Translations under genes and position numbers: made by a program
Assembly: GCA_002386585.1 (NCBI GenBank)
Contig: DGIZ01000119.1
Coordinates: 1-21,322, forward strand
DNA: 21,322 bases
Direction: 5' to 3'
From: Brevundimonas sp. UBA4609
GTDB lineage: Bacteria; Pseudomonadota; Alphaproteobacteria; Caulobacterales; Caulobacteraceae
Notes under the pieces: model-generated
Told to the model about the DNA's origin: nothing
What the model saw: only the letters and a program-made list of their open reading frames with translations
Database searches by the model: none
In this document: piece by piece, positions 1-7,108 of the stretch
Position numbering within the stretch: the stretch's first letter is position 1
Layout: the number at the start of each line of letters is the position of its first letter

Positions 1-2465
1 AAGCCGTAGGTGTCGGTCTTGTCCTTGTCGGCGTAGAAGTTGATCTCCTGCACCCAGGCGCTGGTCTCGCCCGGCGCCGCGGCGGCGTTGCGGCCGGTCA
101 GGGCGCGGGTCACGGCGTCGACGCCGCTGGCCAGCGACAGCAGCGGGCCGCCCGAGTGGTCGGGCAACAACTGCTGATAGATGTTGAAGAAGCCGTCGCG
201 GTCCGTCTGGTTCAGCATGGCCGCGCGGATCAGCTCATTGTCGGCCAGGCCGGCGTAGAGCACGTCATAGGCGGCGGCCTCGGCTTTGATCATGCCGGCC
301 TCTTCCGCCGTGCGGCGACGGGCGTCGACCGTCAGCTTGCCGGTGGCTTCGTCGACGTTGGCGTTGACCACGAACGCGTAGGGCGAGTTGGATTGCAGCA
401 CGTCCTGGTCGATGGCGCCGACGTTCAGGTCGCCCGCCTCGATGATGGTGAAGGACGTCGGGTCCTGGATCAGGGAGTTGAAGCGCACGCCCAGGCCCGC
501 CCCGTCGGCCAGGTCGGCGCTGCCGCTGACCTTGAAGCCGCCGTTGGCGTCGTTGGCGGGGTCCAGGGTCACGATCAGGTTGCCGTCGGCGCCGACGTTC
601 AGGTCGCTGACCTGAAGCTGGCCCGTATGGCGCGCATCCAGGGTGCCCTTGGAGATGTCGATGTCCAACTGGCCGTCGCCATTGGACAGCTTGCCGGTCA
701 CCACGGCGCCGCCGCTGATGGCCAGGCGGTCGGCGCCGGTTCCGAAGGAGATGTCGCCGTTCACCGTGCCGTTGCGGATGTCCAGCACATCGGCGCCCGA
801 GCCCAGGCGGATCGCACCCACGATGGAAGGCTCGTTGGCGTCAGGCACTCCATCGCCGTCGGCGTCCGGCAGCTTGTGATCGGGAATGACGACGCCGTCC
901 TGGACCAGGGTGACGCCTGTGCTGTTGGCGCTGACGTCCACGGCGATGGCTGAGCCGGTCTGGGCTACATCCTTTTCGGGGCTGATGGCGGCCACGATCT
1001 TGCCGGTGTTGTTGATCGTGGTCAGCGTGCCGGATTCATCGCGCAGGGCGACCGCGTCGCCCTTGGAGCCGTTGACCCCCGCCGTCACCGAGCCGGAGTT
1101 GACGAAGGAGGCGACGTTGGCGCCCTGGTTGATCAGCACGCCGGCGGCGACGTTGGCTTCCGAGCCGGCGGAGACGCTTTGAATCGCCCCCGAGTTGACG
1201 ATGCTGGGCGCCGTGGCGCCCGCGCCGATCAGGACCGCAGTGCTGTCGCCCGTGTTCGCCGAAGACGTGATCGTGCCCTGGTTGCGCAGGCCGCCGGCCA
1301 GGGTGACCGACTGGCCCGTGCCGCCGATCTGGACAGCGGTGGCGTCGACCTCCTTGTAGACGCCCGCCGCCTCGATGGAGCCCCGGTTGATCAGGCCATA
1401 GGCGTCGTCTCCGGTTCCCACCGGGCCCAGGTTGACGGCCTTGTCGGCCGAGCCGACCAGCACCGCCGGCGCGCCGCCGAACGAACGGATGGCGGCGGTG
1501 GTCTCCTGGGCGTCGGGAATACCGTCCTTGTCGCGGTCGGTGTCCTTCTTCTCTTCCTCGGTCGCGTCGTCGGGCAGGGGCGGGGGAGGGGCGTCGAAGA
1601 CCACGCCGCCGGTGACGTCGCCCGCGATGCGGACGGCTGGGCCGCCCTGCAGCAGATCGTCGTCGTCGAGATTTTCGAGATAGGTCGCGCCCTCGCGCGG
1701 CTCGCCCGTCGTCGGCTTGCTGGGCGGCGGGGTGGTGTAGCGATAGCCGGTCGTGCTGACCGCGCCCTGAATCTTGACCGCGCCGTCGACCGCGCCGTCG
1801 ATAGCGACCCCGGTCGCGTTCTCGCCGATGGCGCTGACGCTGCCCAGGATAGTGACGTCGCCGGTGATGTCGCCGGTCGTGTGGATGCCGTAGGTGTCGT
1901 TGCCGATGACGCTGACCTGACCCTGACTGAAGAGGTCGCCGGTCAACGGCGCCTCGACCGTCAGGCCCGAGGAATTATTGCCCTCGACCTTGATCGAGCC
2001 GGACGATTCGATGCGGATGTCGCCGACCAGCGGAGCCGAGCCCGTGACGCGGACGCCGTGACGGTTCGTCCCGTCGGCGAACGGACCGTCCAGGTCGCCG
2101 TCCTTGTCCTCGTCCTTATATTCCTCGATCGAGTCGGTGATGTTGATCGCGCCGCCGATGGTGACGTCGCCGGTGTTGCCGCCGTTGACCAGGATGCCCG
2201 TGGCGCCGTCGGCGGCCTTGAGCATGTCGATCTTGGACCCGGAATCCAGTTTCACGTCATTGCTGGAATCCAGCGTCACGGCGGCGCCTGACGTCACGGC
2301 GATCGAACCGCCGCTGGCCAGCCGCACATCGTCGCGCGCGCCGTTGTTGGCGGTCGAAGTGCTGACGGGCGTCGTCCGCGCGTTCGAAATGACCTGTTCG
2401 GCCTGAGCGCCGGACGCGACCAGCAGGGGGGCGATCGCAACGGCGCTCGCGAGCAGAATACGCAT
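1..2465 (-). CDS. Autotransporter-like outer-membrane protein, C-terminus beyond left edge
   Basis: This is the first 821 codons of a large secreted protein; the stop codon lies beyond the left edge. The ATG at 2465 is preceded by GAGGGG about 10 nt upstream. Residues 1-22 (MRILLASAVAIAPLLVASGAQA) form a Sec signal peptide ending in an AQA cleavage site. Residues 23 to about 790 are a low-cysteine, Gly/Val/Asp/Asn-rich repetitive passenger with recurrent units such as TGDVTI, GSISG-type turns and GSGADVLDI, typical of a right-handed beta-helix. Three Asp-rich DxDxDG segments interrupt it near residues 118-126, 308-318 and 534-542. The last residues in view (AWVQEINFYADKDKTDTYG) resemble the first strand of a type V autotransporter barrel. 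The expected role is export of the passenger across the outer membrane as an adhesin or surface structure. The passenger's activity cannot be inferred. The plus-strand open frames across this stretch are shadows of it. Confidence 0.8.
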   Translation of the reverse strand, partial: MRILLASAVAIAPLLVASGAQAEQVISNARTTPVSTSTANNGARDDVRLASGGSIAVTSGAAVTLDSSNDVKLDSGSKIDMLKAADGATGILVNGGNTGDVTIGGAINITDSIEEYKDEDKDGDLDGPFADGTNRHGVRVTGSAPLVGDIRIESSGSIKVEGNNSSGLTVEAPLTGDLFSQGQVSVIGNDTYGIHTTGDITGDVTILGSVSAIGENATGVAIDGAVDGAVKIQGAVSTTGYRYTTPPPSKPTTGEPREGATYLENLDDDDLLQGGPAVRIAGDVTGGVVFDAPPPPLPDDATEEEKKDTDRDKDGIPDAQETTAAIRSFGGAPAVLVGSADKAVNLGPVGTGDDAYGLINRGSIEAAGVYKEVDATAVQIGGTGQSVTLAGGLRNQGTITSSANTGDSTAVLIGAGATAPSIVNSGAIQSVSAGSEANVAAGVLINQGANVASFVNSGSVTAGVNGSKGDAVALRDESGTLTTINNTGKIVAAISPEKDVAQTGSAIAVDVSANSTGVTLVQDGVVIPDHKLPDADGDGVPDANEPSIVGAIRLGSGADVLDIRNGTVNGDISFGTGADRLAISGGAVVTGKLSNGDGQLDIDISKGTLDARHTGQLQVSDLNVGADGNLIVTLDPANDANGGFKVSGSADLADGAGLGVRFNSLIQDPTSFTIIEAGDLNVGAIDQDVLQSNSPYAFVVNANVDEATGKLTVDARRRTAEEAGMIKAEAAAYDVLYAGLADNELIRAAMLNQTDRDGFFNIYQQLLPDHSGGPLLSLASGVDAVTRALTGRNAAAAPGETSAWVQEINFYADKDKTDTYG

Positions 2466-2515
2466 TCGTAAGAAACCCCTCGTGGTCGCACGCGCAAGGA
2501 TTGAAGGCGCCCCTC

Positions 2516-2544
2516 CTAACAGGGTCCACGCCCGCACGCCCCAA
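2516..2544 (-). promoter_or_regulatory. Weak candidate promoter for the autotransporter gene
   Basis: On the minus strand TTGGGG (2539-2544) and TGTTAG (2516-2521) are separated by 17 nt. This would put a transcript start roughly 45 nt before the ATG at 2465. The match to a -35/-10 pair is only moderate. A 12-nt near-palindrome, CTCGAATTTGAG (2549-2560), lies just upstream. Both are candidates only. Confidence 0.2.
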
Positions 2545-2642
2545 GTTTCTCGAATTTGAGGCGAATGCAAGGCCCGGCCTATGCAGATGAAGCTGAACGG
2601 CGGATGAAAAGCGGCGGCGTGCGACCGGATTGCGACGCCCTC

Positions 2643-2669
2643 TTGAGCGTAGCGGTTCCAGGCGCTAGG
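2643..2669 (+). promoter_or_regulatory. Candidate promoter for the glycosyltransferase gene
   Basis: TTGAGC (2643-2648) and GCTAGG (2664-2669) are 15 nt apart. This resembles the TTGAC...GCTAnA arrangement described for Caulobacter housekeeping promoters. It lies about 95 nt upstream of the chosen start at 2765, in the 299-bp divergent spacer between the autotransporter and glycosyltransferase genes. I see no other gene in that spacer. Confidence 0.3.
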
Positions 2670-2764
2670 GGCCGAAAGTCGCGGTGAAGATCAGCCGTGC
2701 CCGTCGCATCCAAAGCCGGAGCTTTAGCGTTAGCGTGAAGAACGACAGGCACAGGATCCATCGC

Positions 2765-4015
2765 ATGAGCGCGAACCACATCGACGTCCAGGAAAGCGAA
2801 CTGAGGCTGTTTCCCGGCCTGGACGAAGAGGTGGCCGACACCTTGCGAGCCACGAAGACCGCAGCCGCTGATTCCCGGCCGCGCCTCGTCGACACCACCA
2901 TGTTGTTCGCGCCGCGCTCCGGCGGGGTGAAACGCTATCTCCTGTCGAAGAAGGCGTGGCTGGAGGGGCATCGACCCGAGGTGGCGCACAACCTGGTCGT
3001 GCCGGGGGCGGGATACAGGATGGAGCCCGACGGCGTGGTCCGTCTTCACGCGCCCAAGCTGCCGTTCGGCGACGGCTATCGCTGGCCCAGTTCGGTGCGG
3101 CGCTGGGGCGCCTGGGTGTCGTCGCTCAATCCCTCGCTGATCGAGGCGGGCGATCCCTATACGCCTGGCCAGGGCGCGCTGGAGGCCGGCCAGAGGGTCG
3201 GCTGCCCGGTCGTCGGCTTCTGCCACTCGGACCCGGCGGCGCTGGCGGCTCTGCACTTCGGGGAATGGGCCAAGAAGCCGGTCGAAAAGCGGTGGGCCAG
3301 GCTGTTCTCCCAATTCGACCGGGTGGTCTCGCCCAGCCGTTTCATCGCGCAGCGCCTGGAAGAGGCGGGCGTGGGCGGCATTGTGATTCGTCCGCTGGGC
3401 GTCGAGGTGGACACCTTCCATCCCGACCGCCGCGATCGCGACTGGCTGTTGAAGAAGCTGGGCCTGGGCGCCGACGCCCGTTTGCTGTGTTTCGCCGGGC
3501 GTCCGGCCAAGGAGAAAAACGTCGGCGTCCTGATCGACGCGGTGCAGCGCCTGGGCGCGCCTTATCATCTGGTGCTGGTCGGCGCGGGGGCGGGAATGCC
3601 GCCCGAGGACCGGGTCATCTCCCTGCCTTACGAGAAGGATCCGCGCGCGGTGGCCCGCATCATCGCCAGCTGCGACGCCTTCGTGCACGCCAACGACAAG
3701 GAGCCGTTCGGCCTGATCGTGCTGGAGGCCATGGCCTGCGGCCGGGCCGTGGTGGGCGTCAACTCGGGCGGCGTGGCCGAGACGGTGGACGAGAGCGTCG
3801 GTCAGTTGGCCGTTTCCGCCGACCCGGTCGACTACGCGGCGGCCATTGAGGCCCTGTTCGCGCGCGATGTGGAGGCCCTGGGGGCGGCGGCGCGGGTCAA
3901 GGCGGTCGAGCAGTTCGCCTGGAACCGCGTGTTCGAGGATCTGACCATGCTTTATGGCGAACTGACCGGGAAGGCCGAGTTCCTCACGCCGCGAGAGATG
4001 TTGCCAATCAACTAG
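2765..4015 (+). CDS. GT4-family (GT-B fold) glycosyltransferase
   Basis: A 416-residue cytosolic retaining glycosyltransferase, expected to move a sugar from a nucleotide-sugar donor to a lipid or glycan acceptor that cannot be named from sequence. The N-terminal Rossmann-like half carries FAPRSGGVKRYL (about 48-59), the glycine-rich loop seen near the start of GT4 enzymes. The C-terminal half has FAGRPAKEKNV (243-253), LVLVGAG (269-275) and the donor-binding E-x7-E motif EPFGLIVLE (E313, E321), followed by AMACGRAVVGVNSGG. I chose ATG 2765 because AGGA lies 8 nt upstream (2753-2756). The frame stays open to 2684, but those 27 residues are basic and low in similarity to any GT4 start. There are no membrane segments. 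It is a single gene, divergent from the autotransporter; no polysaccharide cluster is visible nearby. Confidence 0.85.
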   Translation: MSANHIDVQESELRLFPGLDEEVADTLRATKTAAADSRPRLVDTTMLFAPRSGGVKRYLLSKKAWLEGHRPEVAHNLVVPGAGYRMEPDGVVRLHAPKLPFGDGYRWPSSVRRWGAWVSSLNPSLIEAGDPYTPGQGALEAGQRVGCPVVGFCHSDPAALAALHFGEWAKKPVEKRWARLFSQFDRVVSPSRFIAQRLEEAGVGGIVIRPLGVEVDTFHPDRRDRDWLLKKLGLGADARLLCFAGRPAKEKNVGVLIDAVQRLGAPYHLVLVGAGAGMPPEDRVISLPYEKDPRAVARIIASCDAFVHANDKEPFGLIVLEAMACGRAVVGVNSGGVAETVDESVGQLAVSADPVDYAAAIEALFARDVEALGAAARVKAVEQFAWNRVFEDLTMLYGELTGKAEFLTPREMLPIN

Positions 4016-4025
4016 GCGCTCGCCG

Positions 4026-4062
4026 CTGTCGCCCTCGGGCTTGTCCCGGGGGCCTGCGACAG
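4026..4062 (+). terminator. Strong hairpin after the glycosyltransferase, no U-tract
   Basis: Starting 15 nt after the glycosyltransferase stop, a 9-bp stem with one G-T wobble (4031-4039 with 4045-4053, loop CTTGT) is extended by CTGTC/GACAG (4026-4030 with 4058-4062) across a 4-nt bulge. No T-run follows. It could end or protect the 3' end of this transcript between convergent genes. Termination may need Rho. Confidence 0.4.
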
Positions 4063-4114
4063 GTCACGGCCAGGCAGGCGCGCGAAAGCTGCGCCTGGGT
4101 CGATCTCGATTGTC

Positions 4115-4144
4115 AGAAGAAAAGGGAAGAGCGGTGCGCCACTC
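4115..4144 (-). terminator. Candidate intrinsic terminator downstream of tRNA-Asp
   Basis: On the minus strand, GAGTGG-CGCA-CCGCTC (4129-4144, six pairs including one T-G) is followed directly by TTCCCTTTTCTTC. It lies about 20 nt past the tRNA 3' end. A competing, longer stem (4142-4150 with 4155-4164, one bulge) sits between it and the tRNA and shares three bases, so only one can form at a time. Confidence 0.45.
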
Positions 4145-4164
4145 CCTCAGATCCCTGAGAGGAG

Positions 4165-4241
4165 TGGCGCGAGTGACGGGGCTCGAACCCGCGACCTCCG
4201 GCGTGACAGGCCGGCACTCTAACCAACTGAGCTACACCCGC
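4165..4241 (-). tRNA. tRNA-Asp (anticodon GTC)
   Basis: A 77-nt tRNA on the minus strand with encoded CCA (4165-4167). The acceptor stem GCGGGTG/CACTCGC (4235-4241 with 4169-4175) has one G-T pair. The D-arm holds AGCTCAGTTGGTTAGAG. The anticodon stem-loop is CCGGC-CTGTCAC-GCCGG, giving anticodon GTC, which reads GAC/GAT (Asp). The T-arm holds GGTTCGAGCCC. All canonical elements are intact. It lies downstream of the abgT gene on the same strand and probably has its own promoter. Confidence 0.97.
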
Positions 4242-4263
4242 GTTCCCATCCGAAGCGACTGTG

Positions 4264-4280
4264 CGCCCCGGCGAGGGGCG
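4264..4280. repeat. Short perfect inverted repeat in the tRNA-Asp leader
   Basis: CGCCCC (4264-4269) and GGGGCG (4275-4280) form a perfect 6-bp stem with a 5-nt loop, between the abgT hairpin and the tRNA. It overlaps the predicted 5' leader of the tRNA precursor. It could be a processing feature or a second terminator for abgT. Confidence 0.4.
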
Positions 4281-4281
4281 T

Positions 4282-4310
4282 CGTTTAGGCGGGGCCGCGT
4301 CGCACGTCAA
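4282..4310 (-). promoter_or_regulatory. Probable tRNA-Asp promoter
   Basis: On the minus strand CTTGACG provides a TTGACG -35 (4305-4310). It is followed by a 17-nt spacer and TAAACG as -10 (4282-4287). The predicted start near 4274 gives a leader of about 33 nt before the mature tRNA at 4241. CTTGAC is a common alphaproteobacterial -35. The -35 falls in the loop of the abgT downstream palindrome. Confidence 0.5.
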
Positions 4311-4320
4311 GCGACGCGGC
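4294..4320 (-). terminator. Perfect 10-bp palindrome after abgT, probable terminator
   Basis: GCCGCGTCGC (4294-4303) and GCGACGCGGC (4311-4320) pair perfectly around a 7-nt loop. On the minus strand the stem begins 16 nt after the abgT-family stop codon. The following bases (CCCGCCTAAACG) lack a U-run, so this is a strong hairpin rather than a textbook intrinsic terminator. Confidence 0.5.
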
Positions 4321-4335
4321 TGTGGATAAATCAAA

Positions 4336-5952
4336 TCATCGCGCAGACGGCGTAGCAGCGGCCTGCGGCGGGGCTGCGGGACCGGCGATTCCGCCGTCCG
4401 CAGGCAGTTGCGACGCCGTGGCGGGCGGCGGCGGTTCGTAGTGGACGCCCACGCCCGGTCCCAGCGGCAGGTCCAGCGCCACCCAGGACGCCACCATGAT
4501 CAGCCCCGCGATCAGGAAGGCCCCGGCGTAGGGCAGCATGGTCGCCATCAGCGATCCCAGGCCGAACTTCGGATCCCAGCGCTGGGCGAAGGTCAGGATC
4601 AGCGGGAAGTAGCTCATCAGCGGTGTGGCGATGTTGGTGACGGAATCACCCATGCGATAGGCGGCGGTGGTCATCTCAGGACTGATGCCCAGCAGCATGA
4701 ACATGGGCACGACGATGGGGGCGAGCGCCGACCACTTGGCCGAGGCCGAGCCGATGAACAGGTCGAAGATACAGGACACCAGCACCACCACGATCAGCAG
4801 CAGCGGCGTGGGCAGGGCCAGTTCGCGTAGGGAGGCGGCGGCGTTGACCGCCAGGATCGGCCCCAGGCCCGACCAGTTGAACATGGCGACGAAGTGGGCG
4901 GCGAAGAAGGCCAGGACGATGTAGGGGGCCAGTTGGCTGATGCCATCGCGCATCATCCGCACCAGGTCGTGGTGGGTCTTGATCGAGCCGGAACCGGCGC
5001 CGAAGGCCGCGCCCGCCATGAAGAAGGTCAGGGCGAAGAAGGCCACCAGCGAGCGATACAGGGGATTGAAGCGCTGTTCCGGCTCAGCGTCGGCGTCGAC
5101 GAAGGGCGAGCCAGGCAGGAAGGTCACGATTGTCCAGACGGCGATCATGGCCAGGATGGTCAGGCCCGCCCAGGCCAGGCCGCGCTTTTCGGCCGCGGTG
5201 AGGGGCGTCTTCTCTTCGGCGGCGACCGGTGCGGCGTCGTGCGGCGCCCAGGCGCCGAGACGCGGCTCGATCACCCGGTCGGTCAGGAACCAGACGATGG
5301 GCGTGAAGACGATCACCACCCCGACGATGAAGAACCAGTTGCCGGCGATGCTGACGGCGTAGGACGGGTCGATCAGATGGGCGGCGGGCTCGGTGATACC
5401 CAGGATCAGGGCGTCGCTGGCGCCGGGGAACAGATTGCCGGCATAGCCGCCCGACACGGCGGCGAATCCGGCGGCCAGGCCGGCCAGCGGATGACGGCCC
5501 GCTGCGGCGAAGATGACGGCCGCCAGCGGAATCACCACGACATAGGAGGCGTCGGAGGCGTGGTGAGACACCATGCCGGTGATCACCACGATCGGCGTCA
5601 GGATGAATCGTGGCGCATTCAGCAGAGCGCCGCGAATGGCGGTGGAGAACAGGCCCGTCCGTTCGGCCACCGAGGCGCCGTAGATGATGGTGATGACGAT
5701 CCCCAGCGGCGGGAAATCGGCCAGGGTGCGCGGCATGCCGATGAACAGCCGCTCCAGATTGGCGGGCGACAGAAGGCTTTGCGCCTGCAGCACCTCGCCG
5801 GTCACTGGATTGATCGCGGACCAGCCCAGACCTGCGCCGACCAGGCTCAGAACAACCAGGCCCAGGATCAGCCAAAGGAATAGGAAGACAGGATCTGGCA
5901 GCCGATTGCCGATGCGTTCGATGGAGTTCAGCAGGCGGGCGGCCAGGTTCAT
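4336..5952 (-). CDS. AbgT-family inner-membrane transporter
   Basis: A 538-residue multi-pass membrane protein of the AbgT family. E. coli AbgT takes up p-aminobenzoyl-glutamate, while other members (MtrF, YdaH) export p-aminobenzoate and sulfonamides; which applies here cannot be read from sequence. Family signatures are a YAGNLFPGASDALILGITEP re-entrant segment in the first half and DLFIGSASAKWSALAPIVVP followed by AYRMGDSVTNIATPLMSYFP in the second. Hydrophobic segments cover most of the length. The C-terminus ends in a Pro/Ala-rich tail of about 40 residues (HYEPPPPATASQLPADG onward). ATG 5952 is preferred over the in-frame TTG at 5958, because GAGAG lies 7 nt before the ATG but only 1 nt from the TTG. 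It is divergent from nuoA and not obviously part of an operon with other protein genes. Confidence 0.88.
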   Translation of the reverse strand: MNLAARLLNSIERIGNRLPDPVFLFLWLILGLVVLSLVGAGLGWSAINPVTGEVLQAQSLLSPANLERLFIGMPRTLADFPPLGIVITIIYGASVAERTGLFSTAIRGALLNAPRFILTPIVVITGMVSHHASDASYVVVIPLAAVIFAAAGRHPLAGLAAGFAAVSGGYAGNLFPGASDALILGITEPAAHLIDPSYAVSIAGNWFFIVGVVIVFTPIVWFLTDRVIEPRLGAWAPHDAAPVAAEEKTPLTAAEKRGLAWAGLTILAMIAVWTIVTFLPGSPFVDADAEPEQRFNPLYRSLVAFFALTFFMAGAAFGAGSGSIKTHHDLVRMMRDGISQLAPYIVLAFFAAHFVAMFNWSGLGPILAVNAAASLRELALPTPLLLIVVVLVSCIFDLFIGSASAKWSALAPIVVPMFMLLGISPEMTTAAYRMGDSVTNIATPLMSYFPLILTFAQRWDPKFGLGSLMATMLPYAGAFLIAGLIMVASWVALDLPLGPGVGVHYEPPPPATASQLPADGGIAGPAAPPQAAATPSAR

Positions 5953-6040
5953 GCGCAAGCTCTCGGCTGTGTCGAAGGCGACGGCGCATTTCGCGGATCA
6001 GCGGCATAGGAGGCAATCGCGCGGCCTGCGGCAAATCGCG

Positions 6041-6072
6041 CAAAAAACTGCGAACCATTCGCAACAAAAAAC
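6041..6072. promoter_or_regulatory. Fur-box-like palindrome flanked by CAAAAAAC repeats
   Basis: TGCGAA-CCA-TTCGCA (6049-6063) is a perfect 6-bp inverted repeat. Read as a 7-1-7 element it is TGCGAAC-C-ATTCGCA, one mismatch from a symmetric TGCGAAT-N-ATTCGCA. Identical 8-nt repeats CAAAAAAC (6041-6048 and 6065-6072) flank it almost symmetrically. It lies in the divergent spacer between the abgT-family gene and nuoA, about 26 bp upstream of the candidate nuo -35. The geometry fits a Fur-family dimer site, but the assignment is inference. Confidence 0.45.
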
Positions 6073-6088
6073 CTTTGCCGACATGGGT

Positions 6089-6115
6089 TTGAACCCTGGC
6101 GAGGTTGGGTCTAAG
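6089..6115 (+). promoter_or_regulatory. Candidate nuo operon promoter
   Basis: TTGAAC (6089-6094) and TCTAAG (6110-6115) are 15 nt apart, giving a leader of about 40 nt before nuoA. The -35 overlaps a small inverted repeat, GGGTT-TG-AACCC (6085-6096). A GAATC (GANTC) site, the CcrM methylation target in Caulobacterales, lies at 6123-6127. The boxes match consensus only moderately. Confidence 0.3.
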
Positions 6116-6161
6116 AAGCCCCGAATCCGCCCCCTACCTCCCGGCGGGCGAGGCAGCTCGA

Positions 6162-6539
6162 ATGAACGAATTTCTTCTAGAATATCTTCCGATCGTCGTT
6201 TTCCTGGGCATCGCCATCGTGCTCGGCGCCGGCTTCATGCTGGCGGCCTGGGTGCTGGCCCCCAAGAACCCCGACACCGAGAAGCTCTCGGCTTATGAGT
6301 GCGGCTTCAACGCCTTTGACGACGCGCGCATGAAGTTCGACGTGCGCTTCTATCTGGTGTCGATCCTCTTCATCATCTTCGACCTGGAGATCGCCTTCCT
6401 GTTCCCGTGGGCTGTGTCGATGTTCGACCTGTCGCACGGCGGCATGGTGTTCGCCTTCTGGTCGATGATGGTCTTCCTGGGCGTCCTGACGGTCGGCTTC
6501 ATCTACGAATGGAAGAAGGGAGCCCTGGAATGGCAGTGA
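6162..6539 (+). CDS. nuoA: NADH-quinone oxidoreductase subunit A
   Basis: A 125-residue inner-membrane subunit of complex I, next to the quinone-entry region with NuoH, J and K. It has three predicted membrane helices (about 8-32, 64-86, 94-114). The loop after the first helix carries the conserved YECGF with Cys47, followed by the conserved segment [13 protein letters not shown]. The conserved acidic pair in helix 2 is present ([15 protein letters not shown]74 and E76). ATG 6162 has GAGG 8 nt upstream; the frame is open further up, but the extra residues do not fit the family. It is the first gene of the nuo operon and overlaps nuoB by 10 nt. Confidence 0.95.
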   Translation: MNEFLLEYLPIVVFLGIAIVLGAGFMLAAWVLAPKNPDTEKLSAYECGFNAFDDARMKFDVRFYLVSILFIIFDLEIAFLFPWAVSMFDLSHGGMVFAFWSMMVFLGVLTVGFIYEWKKGALEWQ

Positions 6540-7108
6540 TCGCCCCCTCTAGCCCCCTGGTCCCCGCCGGTTCCGCCGCGCGCTCGACCGTCGAGGGTTA
6601 TGATCCCAAGATCCACGACAAGTTCTTCGAGTCCGTCAATACGGAGCTGGGCGAGCGCGGCTTCCTGACGACCTCGCTGGACGACGTCATCACCTGGGCC
6701 CGCACCGGTTCGCTGATGTGGATGTCGTTCGGCCTGGCCTGCTGCGCCGTCGAGATGATCCACCTGTCGATGCCGCGCTTCGACCTGGAGCGCTTCGGCA
6801 CCGCCCCGCGCGGTTCGCCGCGCCAGTCGGATCTGATGATCGTCGCCGGCACCCTGACCAACAAGATGGCTCCGGCCCTGCGCAAGGTCTACGACCAGAT
6901 GCCGGACCCGCGCTACGTCATCTCGATGGGTTCGTGCGCCAACGGCGGCGGCTATTACCACTACAGCTACAGCGTCGTGCGCGGCTGTGATCGCGTGGTG
7001 CCGGTGGATGTCTATGTTCCGGGCTGCCCGCCGACCGCCGAGGCCCTGCTGTACGGCATCCTGCAGCTGCAGAAGAAGATCCGCCGCACGGGGACCATCG
7101 AGCGATGA
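6530..7108 (+). CDS. nuoB: NADH-quinone oxidoreductase subunit B
   Basis: A 192-residue peripheral-arm subunit that binds the terminal 4Fe-4S cluster N2, which hands electrons to quinone. The four expected ligands are visible: the tandem pair C71-C72 in [11 protein letters not shown]136 in [10 protein letters not shown] and C166 in VPGCPP. Residues 1-45 form the variable N-terminal region. ATG 6530 lies inside the end of nuoA, with GGGAG 7 nt upstream, so translation is probably coupled. The stop overlaps the nuoC start by 4 nt (ATGA). Confidence 0.97.
   Translation: MAVIAPSSPLVPAGSAARSTVEGYDPKIHDKFFESVNTELGERGFLTTSLDDVITWARTGSLMWMSFGLACCAVEMIHLSMPRFDLERFGTAPRGSPRQSDLMIVAGTLTNKMAPALRKVYDQMPDPRYVISMGSCANGGGYYHYSYSVVRGCDRVVPVDVYVPGCPPTAEALLYGILQLQKKIRRTGTIER

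Noticed and set aside
156..2406. Long plus-strand open frames of up to 370 codons
   Set aside because: They are antisense to the autotransporter gene, whose minus-strand frame is continuous from ATG 2465, has a signal peptide and ends in a barrel-like segment. The plus-strand translations are Arg/Val/Asp-rich shadow composition typical of high-GC DNA.
2684..2764. Longer N-terminus for the glycosyltransferase
   Set aside because: The added 27 residues are basic and low-complexity, and the start at 2765 has a well-placed AGGA. The upstream stretch more likely holds promoter and leader.
2579..3688. Minus-strand open frame of 369 codons
   Set aside because: It is antisense to the glycosyltransferase gene, which has clear GT4 motifs and a good ribosome-binding site.
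6008..6013. Perfect AGGAGG on the plus strand in the nuoA upstream region
   Set aside because: No start codon follows at a suitable distance and no open frame begins there, so it is probably chance.
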